Positions 7,173 through 15,305 of a stretch of DNA of 64,000 bases are shown here, piece after piece. The translations under genes were made by a program, and so were the position numbers. Below the pieces are notes generated by a model. That model was not told the DNA's origin and did not search any database. It saw only the letters and a program-made list of their open reading frames with translations. Location of the stretch: contig JBMNGF010000021.1 of NCBI GenBank assembly GCA_050949745.1, positions 1 to 64,000 of the forward strand. Direction: 5' to 3'. How positions within the stretch are numbered: the first letter of the stretch is position 1; each line of letters opens with the position of its first letter. This stretch comes from Syntrophaceticus sp050949745. Its GTDB lineage: Bacteria > Bacillota > DSM-12270 > Thermacetogeniales > Thermacetogeniaceae.

Positions 7173-8726
7173 TCATCGGGGGTTATACCCTACCACTGTC
7201 CAAATACCGGTTTCATCCTGTCGCACCAACCGTTTAAGATATACCTTTTCAGTCGGTCCATCAGTTACTTCTACCTCAGCATCTACGCCGTTATTAGTTA
7301 TCAGTTTAAAAGACTCCGCCTGGATCTCCGGTTCGCCGGTAATTCCTTCTGGTGATACCTGAAGATTTACAAAGGTGAATGCCACCTGCAGGGGATCAAG
7401 CTGCCAGGGACTGCTGCCTCTGTCCACCTGCTGCTGGTTGGCTTTGACAATCTCTAGCTCCACAGGAACCTTAACCTGGGCCTGATCAGCCAGGTTTGTC
7501 TCAGCATCGGGAAGAGTCAGGTCTGCGGCAATCTGTTGTGCTAGCTCTACCCGTTTGGGGCCTTCCACCTGAATTTCCAGCCCATTCTGCCGCCATCTGA
7601 GTCTCTCATTCATTACTTCCAGCGGCCCTTCTGCAGCAGTACCCTGAGCGGATTCAGGGGCCGGATTAAAGGATCCTTTGGCAGCGGTTTCAACGATAAT
7701 TGTTTCGTCATAATCTAGGACAATGCGGTCTTGGAAAGCCAGAATTCGCTGTGGCGCTTCTTTCGGGAGCAGTGGCATAAATTTGCTGATAGAAACGGCA
7801 TCCTCTATCGTGGCTACCAACTGGCCTGGGTCTTCTTCTATCACCTTATATCCTTTAGGCGGCCGGTAAGCGAAACTTTCTGCCTTTATCCTGGCATTCG
7901 GTTCAAAGTTTACAAAAGTATATGTAGTCTGTAATGCATTTTGCATAGGTGTCTGCAGCTGAATAGGGAGATTGGTCTCCTGGTCGACCCATAAATAGTA
8001 AGGCAAACCACCTGGTGGTGTTATTTCGAGTTTGGTTGACTTTCTGCCGGCGACCATTTCTGTGCCAACATTCTTATGAGGGTATTGTTTGGCTTGTTTT
8101 GTCTCATCCCGCAGATCAAAACTACTGCCTGTAGGATCGGGGAGCAGGGGCAGGATGGCCACTTCTTTGCTTTCGGGGCGAACCTGCCATTTACGTTCAC
8201 CATTATTGATCGTCATGGTTCCATCATCCTGCTTAACCGCATATTTTTCACCCTGGGACCAAAGCTCTAATCCACGAACCATCCACTCATCTCCGGCAGC
8301 ATTTTTGGAGTGTACTTCCAGAACTCCATAATAACTATCAAGTTTTGCAACTGCTTTTTCCATCGCGTAGACCACGTTATTGTTGAGTACATCAAATAAT
8401 ATGAATAAACATAAACAAGCTGCCAATGCTGCTATAGAAGGTATAATCCATCTGCGATGGGGATACCGTTGTGTCTGTTTGCTTATCGCCATATTTTTAA
8501 TCAACGGTTTTTCTTTGTTTTGTATCTGGTCAGCTACTTCTTGAGACAAGCTCTTGGGAAAATCAGGGCTCGGTAATGCTGGTTCTTTAAGGGTACGAAC
8601 TAAGCGAGCTGCAGCCAGAGTTTTTTCCAGTTCCGGCGTATCAGCAGGTCCATAATGCTCTTCAGGCTCCTGTTCCGCATTTAAGGCATCAATATAATCG
8701 GAAATTCTCTTTTCATTCTCATCCAT
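7173..8726 (-). CDS. Anti-sigma-factor-like membrane protein with LolA/RseB-like extracellular domain
   Basis: This protein of about 517 residues is encoded directly after an ECF sigma gene. The first 90 residues are acidic and cytoplasmic, a single transmembrane helix follows (WIIPSIAALAACLCLFILF), and the large outside part begins with YAMEKAVAKLDSYYGVLEVH, resembling the LolA/MucB-RseB fold. A second extracellular region near 310-510 is less clear. No HxxxCxxC zinc anti-sigma motif is present. ATG 8726 is chosen because AGGAGG lies 10 bases upstream; a GTG at 8750 overlaps the sigma stop (GTGA). It probably holds the sigma factor inactive until an envelope signal arrives. Confidence 0.7.
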   Translation of the reverse strand: MDENEKRISDYIDALNAEQEPEEHYGPADTPELEKTLAAARLVRTLKEPALPSPDFPKSLSQEVADQIQNKEKPLIKNMAISKQTQRYPHRRWIIPSIAALAACLCLFILFDVLNNNVVYAMEKAVAKLDSYYGVLEVHSKNAAGDEWMVRGLELWSQGEKYAVKQDDGTMTINNGERKWQVRPESKEVAILPLLPDPTGSSFDLRDETKQAKQYPHKNVGTEMVAGRKSTKLEITPPGGLPYYLWVDQETNLPIQLQTPMQNALQTTYTFVNFEPNARIKAESFAYRPPKGYKVIEEDPGQLVATIEDAVSISKFMPLLPKEAPQRILAFQDRIVLDYDETIIVETAAKGSFNPAPESAQGTAAEGPLEVMNERLRWRQNGLEIQVEGPKRVELAQQIAADLTLPDAETNLADQAQVKVPVELEIVKANQQQVDRGSSPWQLDPLQVAFTFVNLQVSPEGITGEPEIQAESFKLITNNGVDAEVEVTDGPTEKVYLKRLVRQDETGIWTVVGYNPR

Positions 8727-8746
8727 TCTACTCATCCCTCCTAAAA

Positions 8747-9280
8747 TCACTCATTGTTATCTAAAATTTGAGATAAAGCTTTTAAGGCGCGGTATTGAGC
8801 TGTGCGCACAGCGGCCTCGCTTTTCCCCGTAAACCTGGCGGTTTCTGCAACTGTATAGCCCTGAATGAGGCGCAAATCCAGGATTTTACGCTGGTCTTCG
8901 CCTATTTTTGCTAATGCATTTTCTATTTGCAGGCGCTGGGTAACAGTTTTCTGCTCATCCTCAGTTACCATTTGGCCGGGATATATTTTCTCATAATCGA
9001 TCGATACCCCCCGACGTTTCTTCTGTCGCCAGCGGTCCCGTAAAATGTTCAAAGCTACTGTTCTCAAAAAACCTGGCCATTTATCTAAGCCCAATTTCTT
9101 TTTCTTACAATAGGTAAAAGTCCTGACAAAGGTTTCCTGGGTAATATCCTCGGCCTCTTCGCGGTTTTGTACTTTGTAATAAATATAGCGGTAAAGAGGT
9201 TCCCACATTTTCAGACAAATATTTTCGATGGAGTGCAGATCACCTTCGGCAGCCTTTGTTATGTCATCATCGGTAGTCAT
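8747..9280 (-). CDS. ECF-type RNA polymerase sigma factor
   Basis: This is an extracytoplasmic-function sigma-70 family protein of about 177 residues. Region 2 has YRYIYYKVQNREEAEDITQE followed by FVRTF; the region 2.3-2.4 part includes WPGFLRTVALNILRDRWR; region 4 carries the helix-turn-helix QGYTVAETARFTGKSEAAVR. ATG 9280 follows AAGGTG at 9 bases; earlier in-frame starts (9286, TTG 9313) are possible. The next gene is a membrane anti-sigma candidate, the usual arrangement. A promoter of ECF form (TGTAAC, 16 bases, TCGT) lies just upstream, suggesting autoregulation. The signal is unknown. Confidence 0.9.
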   Translation of the reverse strand: MTTDDDITKAAEGDLHSIENICLKMWEPLYRYIYYKVQNREEAEDITQETFVRTFTYCKKKKLGLDKWPGFLRTVALNILRDRWRQKKRRGVSIDYEKIYPGQMVTEDEQKTVTQRLQIENALAKIGEDQRKILDLRLIQGYTVAETARFTGKSEAAVRTAQYRALKALSQILDNNE

Positions 9281-9325
9281 TAGCATCAACACCTTCTTTC
9301 CACTGTCGGCCAACTATAAATATTA

Positions 9326-9351
9326 ACGATAGGAGGTTAATTAATGTTACA
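9326..9351 (-). promoter_or_regulatory. Putative autoregulatory ECF promoter
   Basis: On the minus strand TGTAAC (complement of 9346-9351) and TCGT (complement of 9326-9329) are separated by 16 bases. This resembles the -35 AAC and -10 CGT elements of ECF promoters such as those of SigW. It lies about 45 bases before the sigma start. Confidence 0.5.
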
Positions 9352-9672
9352 TGTTAATAAGTGGCAGGGCAAGGGTGGCATAGGGACGTCAGATTGTGCT
9401 AAAAACGCTGCCGTTTTATAAGTAGTAGTATTAATACTCTAAATTAACGGAATCCCGTGTGCTTTATTGTTTTTTGCCTCACAATTGCGCCGGCCTGCCC
9501 ATCAGAGGGCAATCAGAAATCATATTAGAGTAGCAGAGAGTTTCCTTAGTTCCCTTGAGTCTCCTGTAACCACCAGCAGCTGAGAAGAAAGGGAATAGAT
9601 CGCGGCTGTTTTTGTATTAAACTCTTTCAATCGTAAACCTGCTTCGTTAATCCTATCCACCCATGTGCCGAT
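9352..9672. other. Intergenic region with no recognised gene
   Basis: Between the divergent sigma and MFS genes I see no supportable gene. A 25-codon ORF at 9344-9421 follows an AGGAGG by chance overlap with the ECF promoter and is not called. Confidence 0.4.
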
Positions 9673-9710
9673 GTGGCAAGGGAAACGTCCCCGTGCCACA
9701 CCCGTGCCAC
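9673..9710. repeat. REP-like 27-bp palindromic element, copy 4, plus half-unit
   Basis: The 27 bases at 9673-9699 are identical to copy 2 (GTGGCAAGGGAAACGTC ... CCCGTGCCAC). A second right half (CCCGTGCCAC) follows at 9701-9710. Confidence 0.8.
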
Positions 9711-9784
9711 ATTTTGTTTTGATCAGGTATAATAAAACATGTTATGTTATTTGCAGGTGGTATTTCATAAAAGAGGAGTAAATT

Positions 9785-11179
9785 ATGAGTGGGAACAATG
9801 TGGTCACCAAAAGGGTAACTCTGCTGATCGCTTCTGTCAGTTCTTTTATAACACCCTTTCTCAGTTCGTCGATCAATATAGCTTTACCGTCAATCGGTGC
9901 AGAGTTTGGGATTGATGTTGTCTATCTGAGTTGGTTGGTAACATCCTATCTTCTCGGCACAGCTGTATTTCTGGTTCCCTTTGGCAGGATTGCCGATATT
10001 TATGGCAAGAAAAAGGTCTTTCTCTATGGAACGATTACCTTTACAGTGGGATCACTGATGGCTATTTTTGTCACCAGTGCTGAAGTGCTTTTATTGACCA
10101 GGGTGTTGCAGGGATTGGGCAGTGCCATGGTATTTGGGACCGGTGTGGCTATATTGATTTCAGTCTATCCTTTACAGGAACGGGGTAAAGCCTTAGGGAT
10201 AAATGTTGCTGCGGTCTATTTGGGCCTTTCCATAGGTCCTACAGTGGGTGGCTTTTTGACTCATTATTGGGGATGGAGAAGCATTTTCCTGGCGACTGCA
10301 GCCCTTGGTATTTTGGTCATCATCCTTGTTCTCAGCAAGTTAAAAGGGGAATGGATTGATGCACCGGGTGAAAAGTTTGATCTGCCGGGGTCGCTGATTT
10401 ATGGAGCTATGGTGCTGTGTATAATGTTTGGTTTTTCCAATATTCCCTCGGCATTGGGCTTTCTGCTGCTGGGTGTAGGGATAGTGGGACTGCTATTTCT
10501 TATCTGGTGGGCCTTGCGGGTGGATAGTCCTGTTTTAGAAATGCGGCTTTTTCGCCATAACCTGGCTTTTACCTTTTCTAATCTGGCTGCACTGATCAAC
10601 TACAGCGCCACTTTTGCTGTCAGCTTTATTATCAGTTTGTATCTACAATATATTCAGGGGTACGGGGAAGTGGAGGCAGGATTGATCATGATCTTCCAAC
10701 CGGTGGTGATGTTTGTTTTGTCTCCTATAGCCGGAAGGATTTCTGATCGCATTGAACCCCGCATAGTGGCATCTATAGGGATGGCATTTTCTGCTCTGGG
10801 GTTAATGATGCTGATTCCTCTTTCTACAGATACACCCTTGGCCTATTTGATCGCTTGTTTGGTTATGCTGGGGGTCGGATTTGGGCTCTTTTCTTCACCA
10901 AATACCAACGCTGTGATGAGTGCGGTGAAGAAGAAGTATTATGGTGTGGCATCTGGGATTATCGGCACCATGCGTCTATTTGGCCAGATGTTCAGCATGG
11001 GTCTTGTTGCCCTGATCTTTTCCTTTTATATGGGGGGGATACAGATCACTTCCGATAATTCCTTTTTGTTTTTACAGAGTATACATATCGCATTTATTAT
11101 TTTCGCTATTTTATGTGTTTTGGGGATCGCTGCCTCTCTGGCACGGGGTAAGGTGCATGAGCAGGAGGAGCCTGAATAA
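9785..11179 (+). CDS. MFS transporter, DHA2 (EmrB/QacA) drug exporter family
   Basis: This 464-residue proton-driven exporter is predicted to have about 14 membrane helices. Loop 2-3 motif A is visible as GRIADIYGKKKVFLYG, and motif C-like glycines follow in helix 5 (GLSIGPTVGGFLTHYWGWR). This layout is typical of DHA2 multidrug exporters. The substrate cannot be predicted. GAGGAG precedes the ATG. The gene has its own upstream gap containing a REP-like repeat and a TATAAT at 9728-9733, so it is probably transcribed alone, though ruvC follows only 64 bases later in the same direction. Confidence 0.88.
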   Translation: MSGNNVVTKRVTLLIASVSSFITPFLSSSINIALPSIGAEFGIDVVYLSWLVTSYLLGTAVFLVPFGRIADIYGKKKVFLYGTITFTVGSLMAIFVTSAEVLLLTRVLQGLGSAMVFGTGVAILISVYPLQERGKALGINVAAVYLGLSIGPTVGGFLTHYWGWRSIFLATAALGILVIILVLSKLKGEWIDAPGEKFDLPGSLIYGAMVLCIMFGFSNIPSALGFLLLGVGIVGLLFLIWWALRVDSPVLEMRLFRHNLAFTFSNLAALINYSATFAVSFIISLYLQYIQGYGEVEAGLIMIFQPVVMFVLSPIAGRISDRIEPRIVASIGMAFSALGLMMLIPLSTDTPLAYLIACLVMLGVGFGLFSSPNTNAVMSAVKKKYYGVASGIIGTMRLFGQMFSMGLVALIFSFYMGGIQITSDNSFLFLQSIHIAFIIFAILCVLGIAASLARGKVHEQEEPE

Positions 11180-11243
11180 GTTTCTTATGTAAGCAGGAAC
11201 AGGCGTACGGATTAGCGAATCCTGAAAATGGGAGGTTTTACTG

Positions 11244-11756
11244 ATGATTATATTGGGAGTTGACCCTGGTGTGATTTCAACCGGTTATGGAGCAATAGAG
11301 ATCAAAGATGGCAAAGAAAGTTTGGTTGATTGCGGTGTCATTACAATTGAGCGGGAAAGGGAGCTGCCTGCACGTCTGTCTGGAATCTATGATGGCATAA
11401 CTAGGCTCTGCCGGCGGCTGCAGCCAAAGGCTGTTGCTATAGAAGAAATCTTTTTCAGCAAGAATGCCCGCACAGCGATCACAGTGGGACATACCAGTGC
11501 TGCGGTGATCCTGGCAGCAGTACATCAGGGGGTTGAGGTTTCTACATATACCCCTCTGCAGATCAAACAAATGGTCTCCGGCTATGGCAGAGCTGATAAA
11601 AATCAGATGCAGCGTATCGTGCAAATGATTTTGAAGCTGCAAGATTTGCCCCGGCCTGACCACGCTGCCGATGCTTTAGCCGCTGCCCTTTGCCATTACT
11701 ATATTTCAGGTACTACATCCAAGCTGAAGGTTACCAAATGGAGTGATAACTGGTGA
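11244..11756 (+). CDS. ruvC: Holliday junction resolvase RuvC
   Basis: This 170-residue endonuclease cuts four-way recombination junctions. It carries the RNase H-like fold with acidic metal ligands: D7 in ILGVDPG, the Glu in IEEIFF, and the C-terminal DHAADALAAALCH. Length is normal. Start ATG 11244 follows GGGAGG. It overlaps ruvA by 4 bases (GTGA), so RuvC and RuvAB are translationally coupled and act together in branch migration and resolution. Confidence 0.96.
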   Translation: MIILGVDPGVISTGYGAIEIKDGKESLVDCGVITIERERELPARLSGIYDGITRLCRRLQPKAVAIEEIFFSKNARTAITVGHTSAAVILAAVHQGVEVSTYTPLQIKQMVSGYGRADKNQMQRIVQMILKLQDLPRPDHAADALAAALCHYYISGTTSKLKVTKWSDNW

Positions 11757-12358
11757 TCGCTTATTTGAGGGGTAATTTATTAGGAATAATAGAGGAAAAC
11801 AAGGTTTTGCTTGAAGTGCAAGGGATCGGGTATGAGATCACTGTACCTGTCGGCTTGCTGCATAAACTACCTGCTCCAGGGCATGAGGTGGAGCTGTATA
11901 CTTACCTTCATGTGCGGGAAGACCTGCTGCAGTTGTATGGTTTTCCATCACTTCAGGACCGTGCTAGGTTCCAGGTGTTGCTGAATGCCCGTGGAATTGG
12001 CCCCAAGGTAGCTTTGTCAATCATCGATGTCTTTGCTGGTAAGGACCTGGCAGCTGTGCTGGAACGGGGTGAGGTGGAGTCTCTGATGCGGGTGCCTGGT
12101 GTGGGGAAGAAGACAGCCCAAAGGCTTATCTTAGAGTTGAAGGGAAGGCTCCCTGAACCCCTTTCTCCTGTTAGGGATACTGATCAGGGTTTCGGGGATC
12201 CCGTATTAGATGAGGCTGCTCAGGCACTTCTTTCCCTTGGTTACAGTCGTCAGGAGACAGGGAGTGTTTTGCAGAAACTGCAGCCCAGTTTAGAGGATGG
12301 GTTATCTGTGGGAGATGTTCTGCGCCTCTCACTGCGTGAATTAGGGAAGAGGGTGTAG
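11753..12358 (+). CDS. ruvA: Holliday junction branch migration protein RuvA
   Basis: This 201-residue DNA-binding subunit forms the tetramer that holds the Holliday junction and recruits RuvB. It shows the N-terminal OB fold, two helix-hairpin-helix motifs (LLNARGIGPKVALSI and LMRVPGVGKKTAQRLI), and a C-terminal domain (EAAQALLSLGYSRQE) that binds RuvB. GTG start overlaps the ruvC stop. The ruvB start follows 6 bases after its stop. Confidence 0.96.
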   Translation: MIAYLRGNLLGIIEENKVLLEVQGIGYEITVPVGLLHKLPAPGHEVELYTYLHVREDLLQLYGFPSLQDRARFQVLLNARGIGPKVALSIIDVFAGKDLAAVLERGEVESLMRVPGVGKKTAQRLILELKGRLPEPLSPVRDTDQGFGDPVLDEAAQALLSLGYSRQETGSVLQKLQPSLEDGLSVGDVLRLSLRELGKRV

Positions 12359-12363
12359 GATAG

Positions 12364-13413
12364 ATGGATGAAAGTGAAAGAATAGTATCTGGAGCTGATC
12401 TCCCCCAGGAGAAAGAGACGGAAGTTTCTCTCAGGCCTCACACACTAGGGGAATTTGTCGGTCAAAAGCAGCTTAAAGAAAATCTAGCGGTCTTTATTAA
12501 AGCTGCCCGCCAAAGAAAAGAAGCCTTGGATCATGTGCTGCTCTATGGGCCTCCTGGTTTGGGTAAAACCACCCTTGCTCATATTGTTGCCAGGGAGATG
12601 GATGTGCGGCTCTATCCCACATCTGGTCCTGCTTTGGAACGAGCCGGGGATATGGCTGCTGTATTAACTAATTTGGAACCACATGATGTTCTTTTTATCG
12701 ATGAAATCCACCGTTTACCGAAGATTGTAGAGGAGATTCTTTATCCGGCATTAGAAGACTTTAATTTGGACATTATGATCGGAAAGGGGCCTGGGGCCAG
12801 ATCACTGCGCATTGATCTTCCTCCCTTTACACTTGTGGGTGCAACAACCCGTGCCGGATTGATCAGCATGCCTTTGAGGGATCGCTTTGGGATCATTATG
12901 CGGGTGGACTATTACCCTGTGGAAGATTTACATCAGATCGTGATGAGGGCTGCCCTACTGTTGGAGATGGAGCTGAGTGAAGATGGCGGTTTAGAGATCG
13001 CACGCAGAGCCAGGGGAACACCTCGGATCGCCACCAGGTTGCTGCGTCGGATCAGGGATTTTGCGGAAGTAAATGGTGACCGGGTTGTGGGTAGGGAACT
13101 GGTCAGGCAGGCATTAGAGCGCCTGGAGGTTGATGAGGCCGGATTGGATAAGGTGGATCGCCTTCTTTTAGAGACTGTGATTTATAAGTTTCAAGGGGGT
13201 CCTGTAGGGCTGGAAACTCTGGCTGCCGCAGCCAGGGAAGAGTCTGGCACAGTCGAGGAGGTCTATGAGCCTTATTTGCTGCAGGTGGGTTACCTACAGC
13301 GGACACCTCGGGGGAGGGTAGTAACCCCTCTGGCTTACAATCACCTGGGAATTCCCATGACAGGTGAGGAAGGGAAAAAACAGCAAACTCTTTTTACGGA
13401 TGGTGATCAATAG
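12364..13413 (+). CDS. ruvB: Holliday junction branch migration ATPase RuvB
   Basis: This 349-residue AAA+ hexameric motor drives branch migration together with RuvA. Walker A is GPPGLGKTT, Walker B is VLFIDEIHR, sensor 1 is LVGATTRAG, and the C-terminal winged helix includes EPYLLQVGYLQRTPRGR. Length is standard. The stop codon overlaps the queH GTG start by one base, so the ruv and queuosine genes form one operon. Confidence 0.97.
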   Translation: MDESERIVSGADLPQEKETEVSLRPHTLGEFVGQKQLKENLAVFIKAARQRKEALDHVLLYGPPGLGKTTLAHIVAREMDVRLYPTSGPALERAGDMAAVLTNLEPHDVLFIDEIHRLPKIVEEILYPALEDFNLDIMIGKGPGARSLRIDLPPFTLVGATTRAGLISMPLRDRFGIIMRVDYYPVEDLHQIVMRAALLLEMELSEDGGLEIARRARGTPRIATRLLRRIRDFAEVNGDRVVGRELVRQALERLEVDEAGLDKVDRLLLETVIYKFQGGPVGLETLAAAAREESGTVEEVYEPYLLQVGYLQRTPRGRVVTPLAYNHLGIPMTGEEGKKQQTLFTDGDQ

Positions 13414-13958
13414 TGAAGGTTCTGATGCATATCTGTTGTGGCCCCTGTGGTGTTTACCCTGTGCAGGATCTATTGAAGCAGGGATATGATGTCCACGGAT
13501 TTTATTATAATCCCAACATCCATCCCTACCAGGAATATGCTAAAAGGAAAGAGGGGGCTGAGGAGATGGCGCGGCAGTTGGAGATTCCGCTCCTTGCTGC
13601 TCCAGAATACCATCCAGAGACATATTTTCGTCAGGTATCATTTAAAGAAGCAGAGCGCTGCAAAATATGCTATTCGATGCGTCTGCAGGAGACAGCGAAT
13701 CGGGCTAAAGCGGAAGGATATAACGGCTTTACAACTACTCTCCTCATCAGTCCCTGGCAGAATCATGATTTAATGCGCCAGATCGGGGAAGAGGTGGCTG
13801 AGGATGCAGCTATCCCCTTTCTCTACTTCGATTGGAGGAAGCGTTTCAGTGAGGGCAGAAGACAGGCCAAACTGATGGGCCTCTATCGCCAACAATACTG
13901 CGGCTGTCTCTACAGCGAGCAGGAGCGGTATGAAGGGAGTGCAAAAAAGAATGGGTGA
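13413..13958 (+). CDS. queH: Epoxyqueuosine reductase QueH
   Basis: This 181-residue iron-sulfur enzyme performs the last step of queuosine tRNA modification, reducing epoxyqueuosine. It belongs to the DUF208 family, which replaces QueG in many anaerobes. Diagnostic cysteines are HICCGPC near the N terminus, ERCKICYSMRL in the middle, and QQYCGCLYS at the end. Start GTG overlaps the ruvB stop. The nearby queA and tgt complete the late queuosine pathway in one cluster, which supports the call strongly. Confidence 0.93.
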   Translation: MKVLMHICCGPCGVYPVQDLLKQGYDVHGFYYNPNIHPYQEYAKRKEGAEEMARQLEIPLLAAPEYHPETYFRQVSFKEAERCKICYSMRLQETANRAKAEGYNGFTTTLLISPWQNHDLMRQIGEEVAEDAAIPFLYFDWRKRFSEGRRQAKLMGLYRQQYCGCLYSEQERYEGSAKKNG

Positions 13959-14178
13959 TCTTTCATCTCTGGCTAAGCTGATTATTGCTGTAGGTGTGTT
14001 TCTAGTATTAGGTGGAGGGTTATTACTGCTGTTGGGGAAAATGGGCATACCTCTGGGAAGATTGCCTGGCGATATTTCTTATCATAAAGGTAATTTTTCG
14101 TTCTATTTCCCGCTTGTAACCTGTTTGGTTCTGAGTCTGGTGCTGACCATCATGTTGAATTTACTGCTGAAGCGCTGA
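13951..14178 (+). CDS. DUF2905 family small membrane protein
   Basis: This 75-residue protein has two predicted membrane helices flanking the family motif GRLPGDISYHKGNFSFYFP. Its function is unknown; it is commonly found beside ruvB, queA or tgt in Firmicutes. ATG 13951 is preceded by AAGGGAG and overlaps the queH stop by 8 bases; an ATG at 13930 would add seven residues. Confidence 0.88.
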   Translation: MGDLSSLAKLIIAVGVFLVLGGGLLLLLGKMGIPLGRLPGDISYHKGNFSFYFPLVTCLVLSLVLTIMLNLLLKR

Positions 14179-14256
14179 GTTGGTCAAATAAAATGATATT
14201 AGGTTTATAATAGGTGCAGTAAAACACTAATTTATGACGATGAAAGGAAATCATAA

Positions 14257-15291
14257 TTGCAGGTAAGTGACTTTGATTATAATCTACCTTCTGAATTAAT
14301 CGCACAGTATCCGGCTGCCCGGCGGGATGCTGCTCGGATGATGGTGCTTAATAGAAGTTCAGGGGAAATAGCTCATACAGACTTCAAAAATATTCTAGGA
14401 TTTATTGAGGAAGGGGATCTTCTGGTTTTCAATGAGACCAGGGTTTTTCCGGCGCGCCTTTTTGGCAAAAGGGTGAAAACAGGTGGGAAACTAGAAGCGC
14501 TTCTTTTGGAAGAAAAGGAACCAGGCAGCTGGGAGGCATTGGTTCGGCCGGGACGGCATGCCCGTCAAGGAGAAGAGGTTATTTTTGGTGATGCTTTGAG
14601 GGCGGTGATCGGTGAGCGAACGGCCAGTGGAGGGCGCTTTATTAAATTTCTCACCAGGGATCAGCAGGAATTCTGGGAGCAGGTGTATAGAATTGGTGAA
14701 GTTCCTTTGCCACCATATATTAAGCGGCCAGCTGAAGAGATGGACAAGGATCGCTATCAGACAGTTTATGCCCGTTCATTGGGTTCAGCTGCAGCTCCTA
14801 CTGCAGGACTGCACTTTACAGAAGAGATCCTTGCACAGCTGAAGGGTAAGGGTGTGCAGTTCGCTTTTGTCATACTGCATGTGGGCCTGGGCACTTTTCG
14901 CCCAGTGCATGTACAAAAGCTGGAGGAGCACCAGATGCATGCGGAGTTTTGGAAGCTTAATCAAGCTAATGCTGATTTGATCAATAAAGCGAAAAGGGAA
15001 GGAAGGCGTATCATCGCAGTAGGGACCACATCTGTGCGTCTGCTGGAGAGTGTGGCCAAAGATGATGGCACAGTTCAGCCAGGGGAAGGCTGGACAAGTA
15101 TCTTTATTTATCCTGGCTTTCATTTCCGCGTGGTCGATGGGCTTGTCACAAACTTTCACCTTCCATGTTCCACACTGCTGATGCTTGTCTGTGCTTTTGC
15201 TGGTTATAATAATGTAATGTCTGCCTACCAGGAAGCAGTTGAGAAGGAGTATCGTTTTTTTAGCTATGGAGATGCCATGTTGATTCTTTAG
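14257..15291 (+). CDS. queA: S-adenosylmethionine:tRNA ribosyltransferase-isomerase QueA
   Basis: This 344-residue enzyme transfers and isomerises the ribose of SAM onto preQ1 in tRNA, making epoxyqueuosine, the substrate of QueH. It shows the N-terminal SDFDYNLPSELIAQYP, FNETRVFPARL, and the AAPTAGLHFTEE and HVGLGTFRPV motifs. TTG start follows AAAGGAAA. tgt begins within about 15 bases of its stop, giving the usual queA-tgt pair. Confidence 0.96.
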   Translation: MQVSDFDYNLPSELIAQYPAARRDAARMMVLNRSSGEIAHTDFKNILGFIEEGDLLVFNETRVFPARLFGKRVKTGGKLEALLLEEKEPGSWEALVRPGRHARQGEEVIFGDALRAVIGERTASGGRFIKFLTRDQQEFWEQVYRIGEVPLPPYIKRPAEEMDKDRYQTVYARSLGSAAAPTAGLHFTEEILAQLKGKGVQFAFVILHVGLGTFRPVHVQKLEEHQMHAEFWKLNQANADLINKAKREGRRIIAVGTTSVRLLESVAKDDGTVQPGEGWTSIFIYPGFHFRVVDGLVTNFHLPCSTLLMLVCAFAGYNNVMSAYQEAVEKEYRFFSYGDAMLIL

Positions 15292-15305
15292 AGGGGGTGC
15301 CCCAA

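Noticed and set aside
9344..9421. 25-codon ORF after a perfect AGGAGG
   Set aside because: The AGGAGG lies inside the ECF promoter on the other strand, and the peptide has no protein-like pattern. Possible but not supported.
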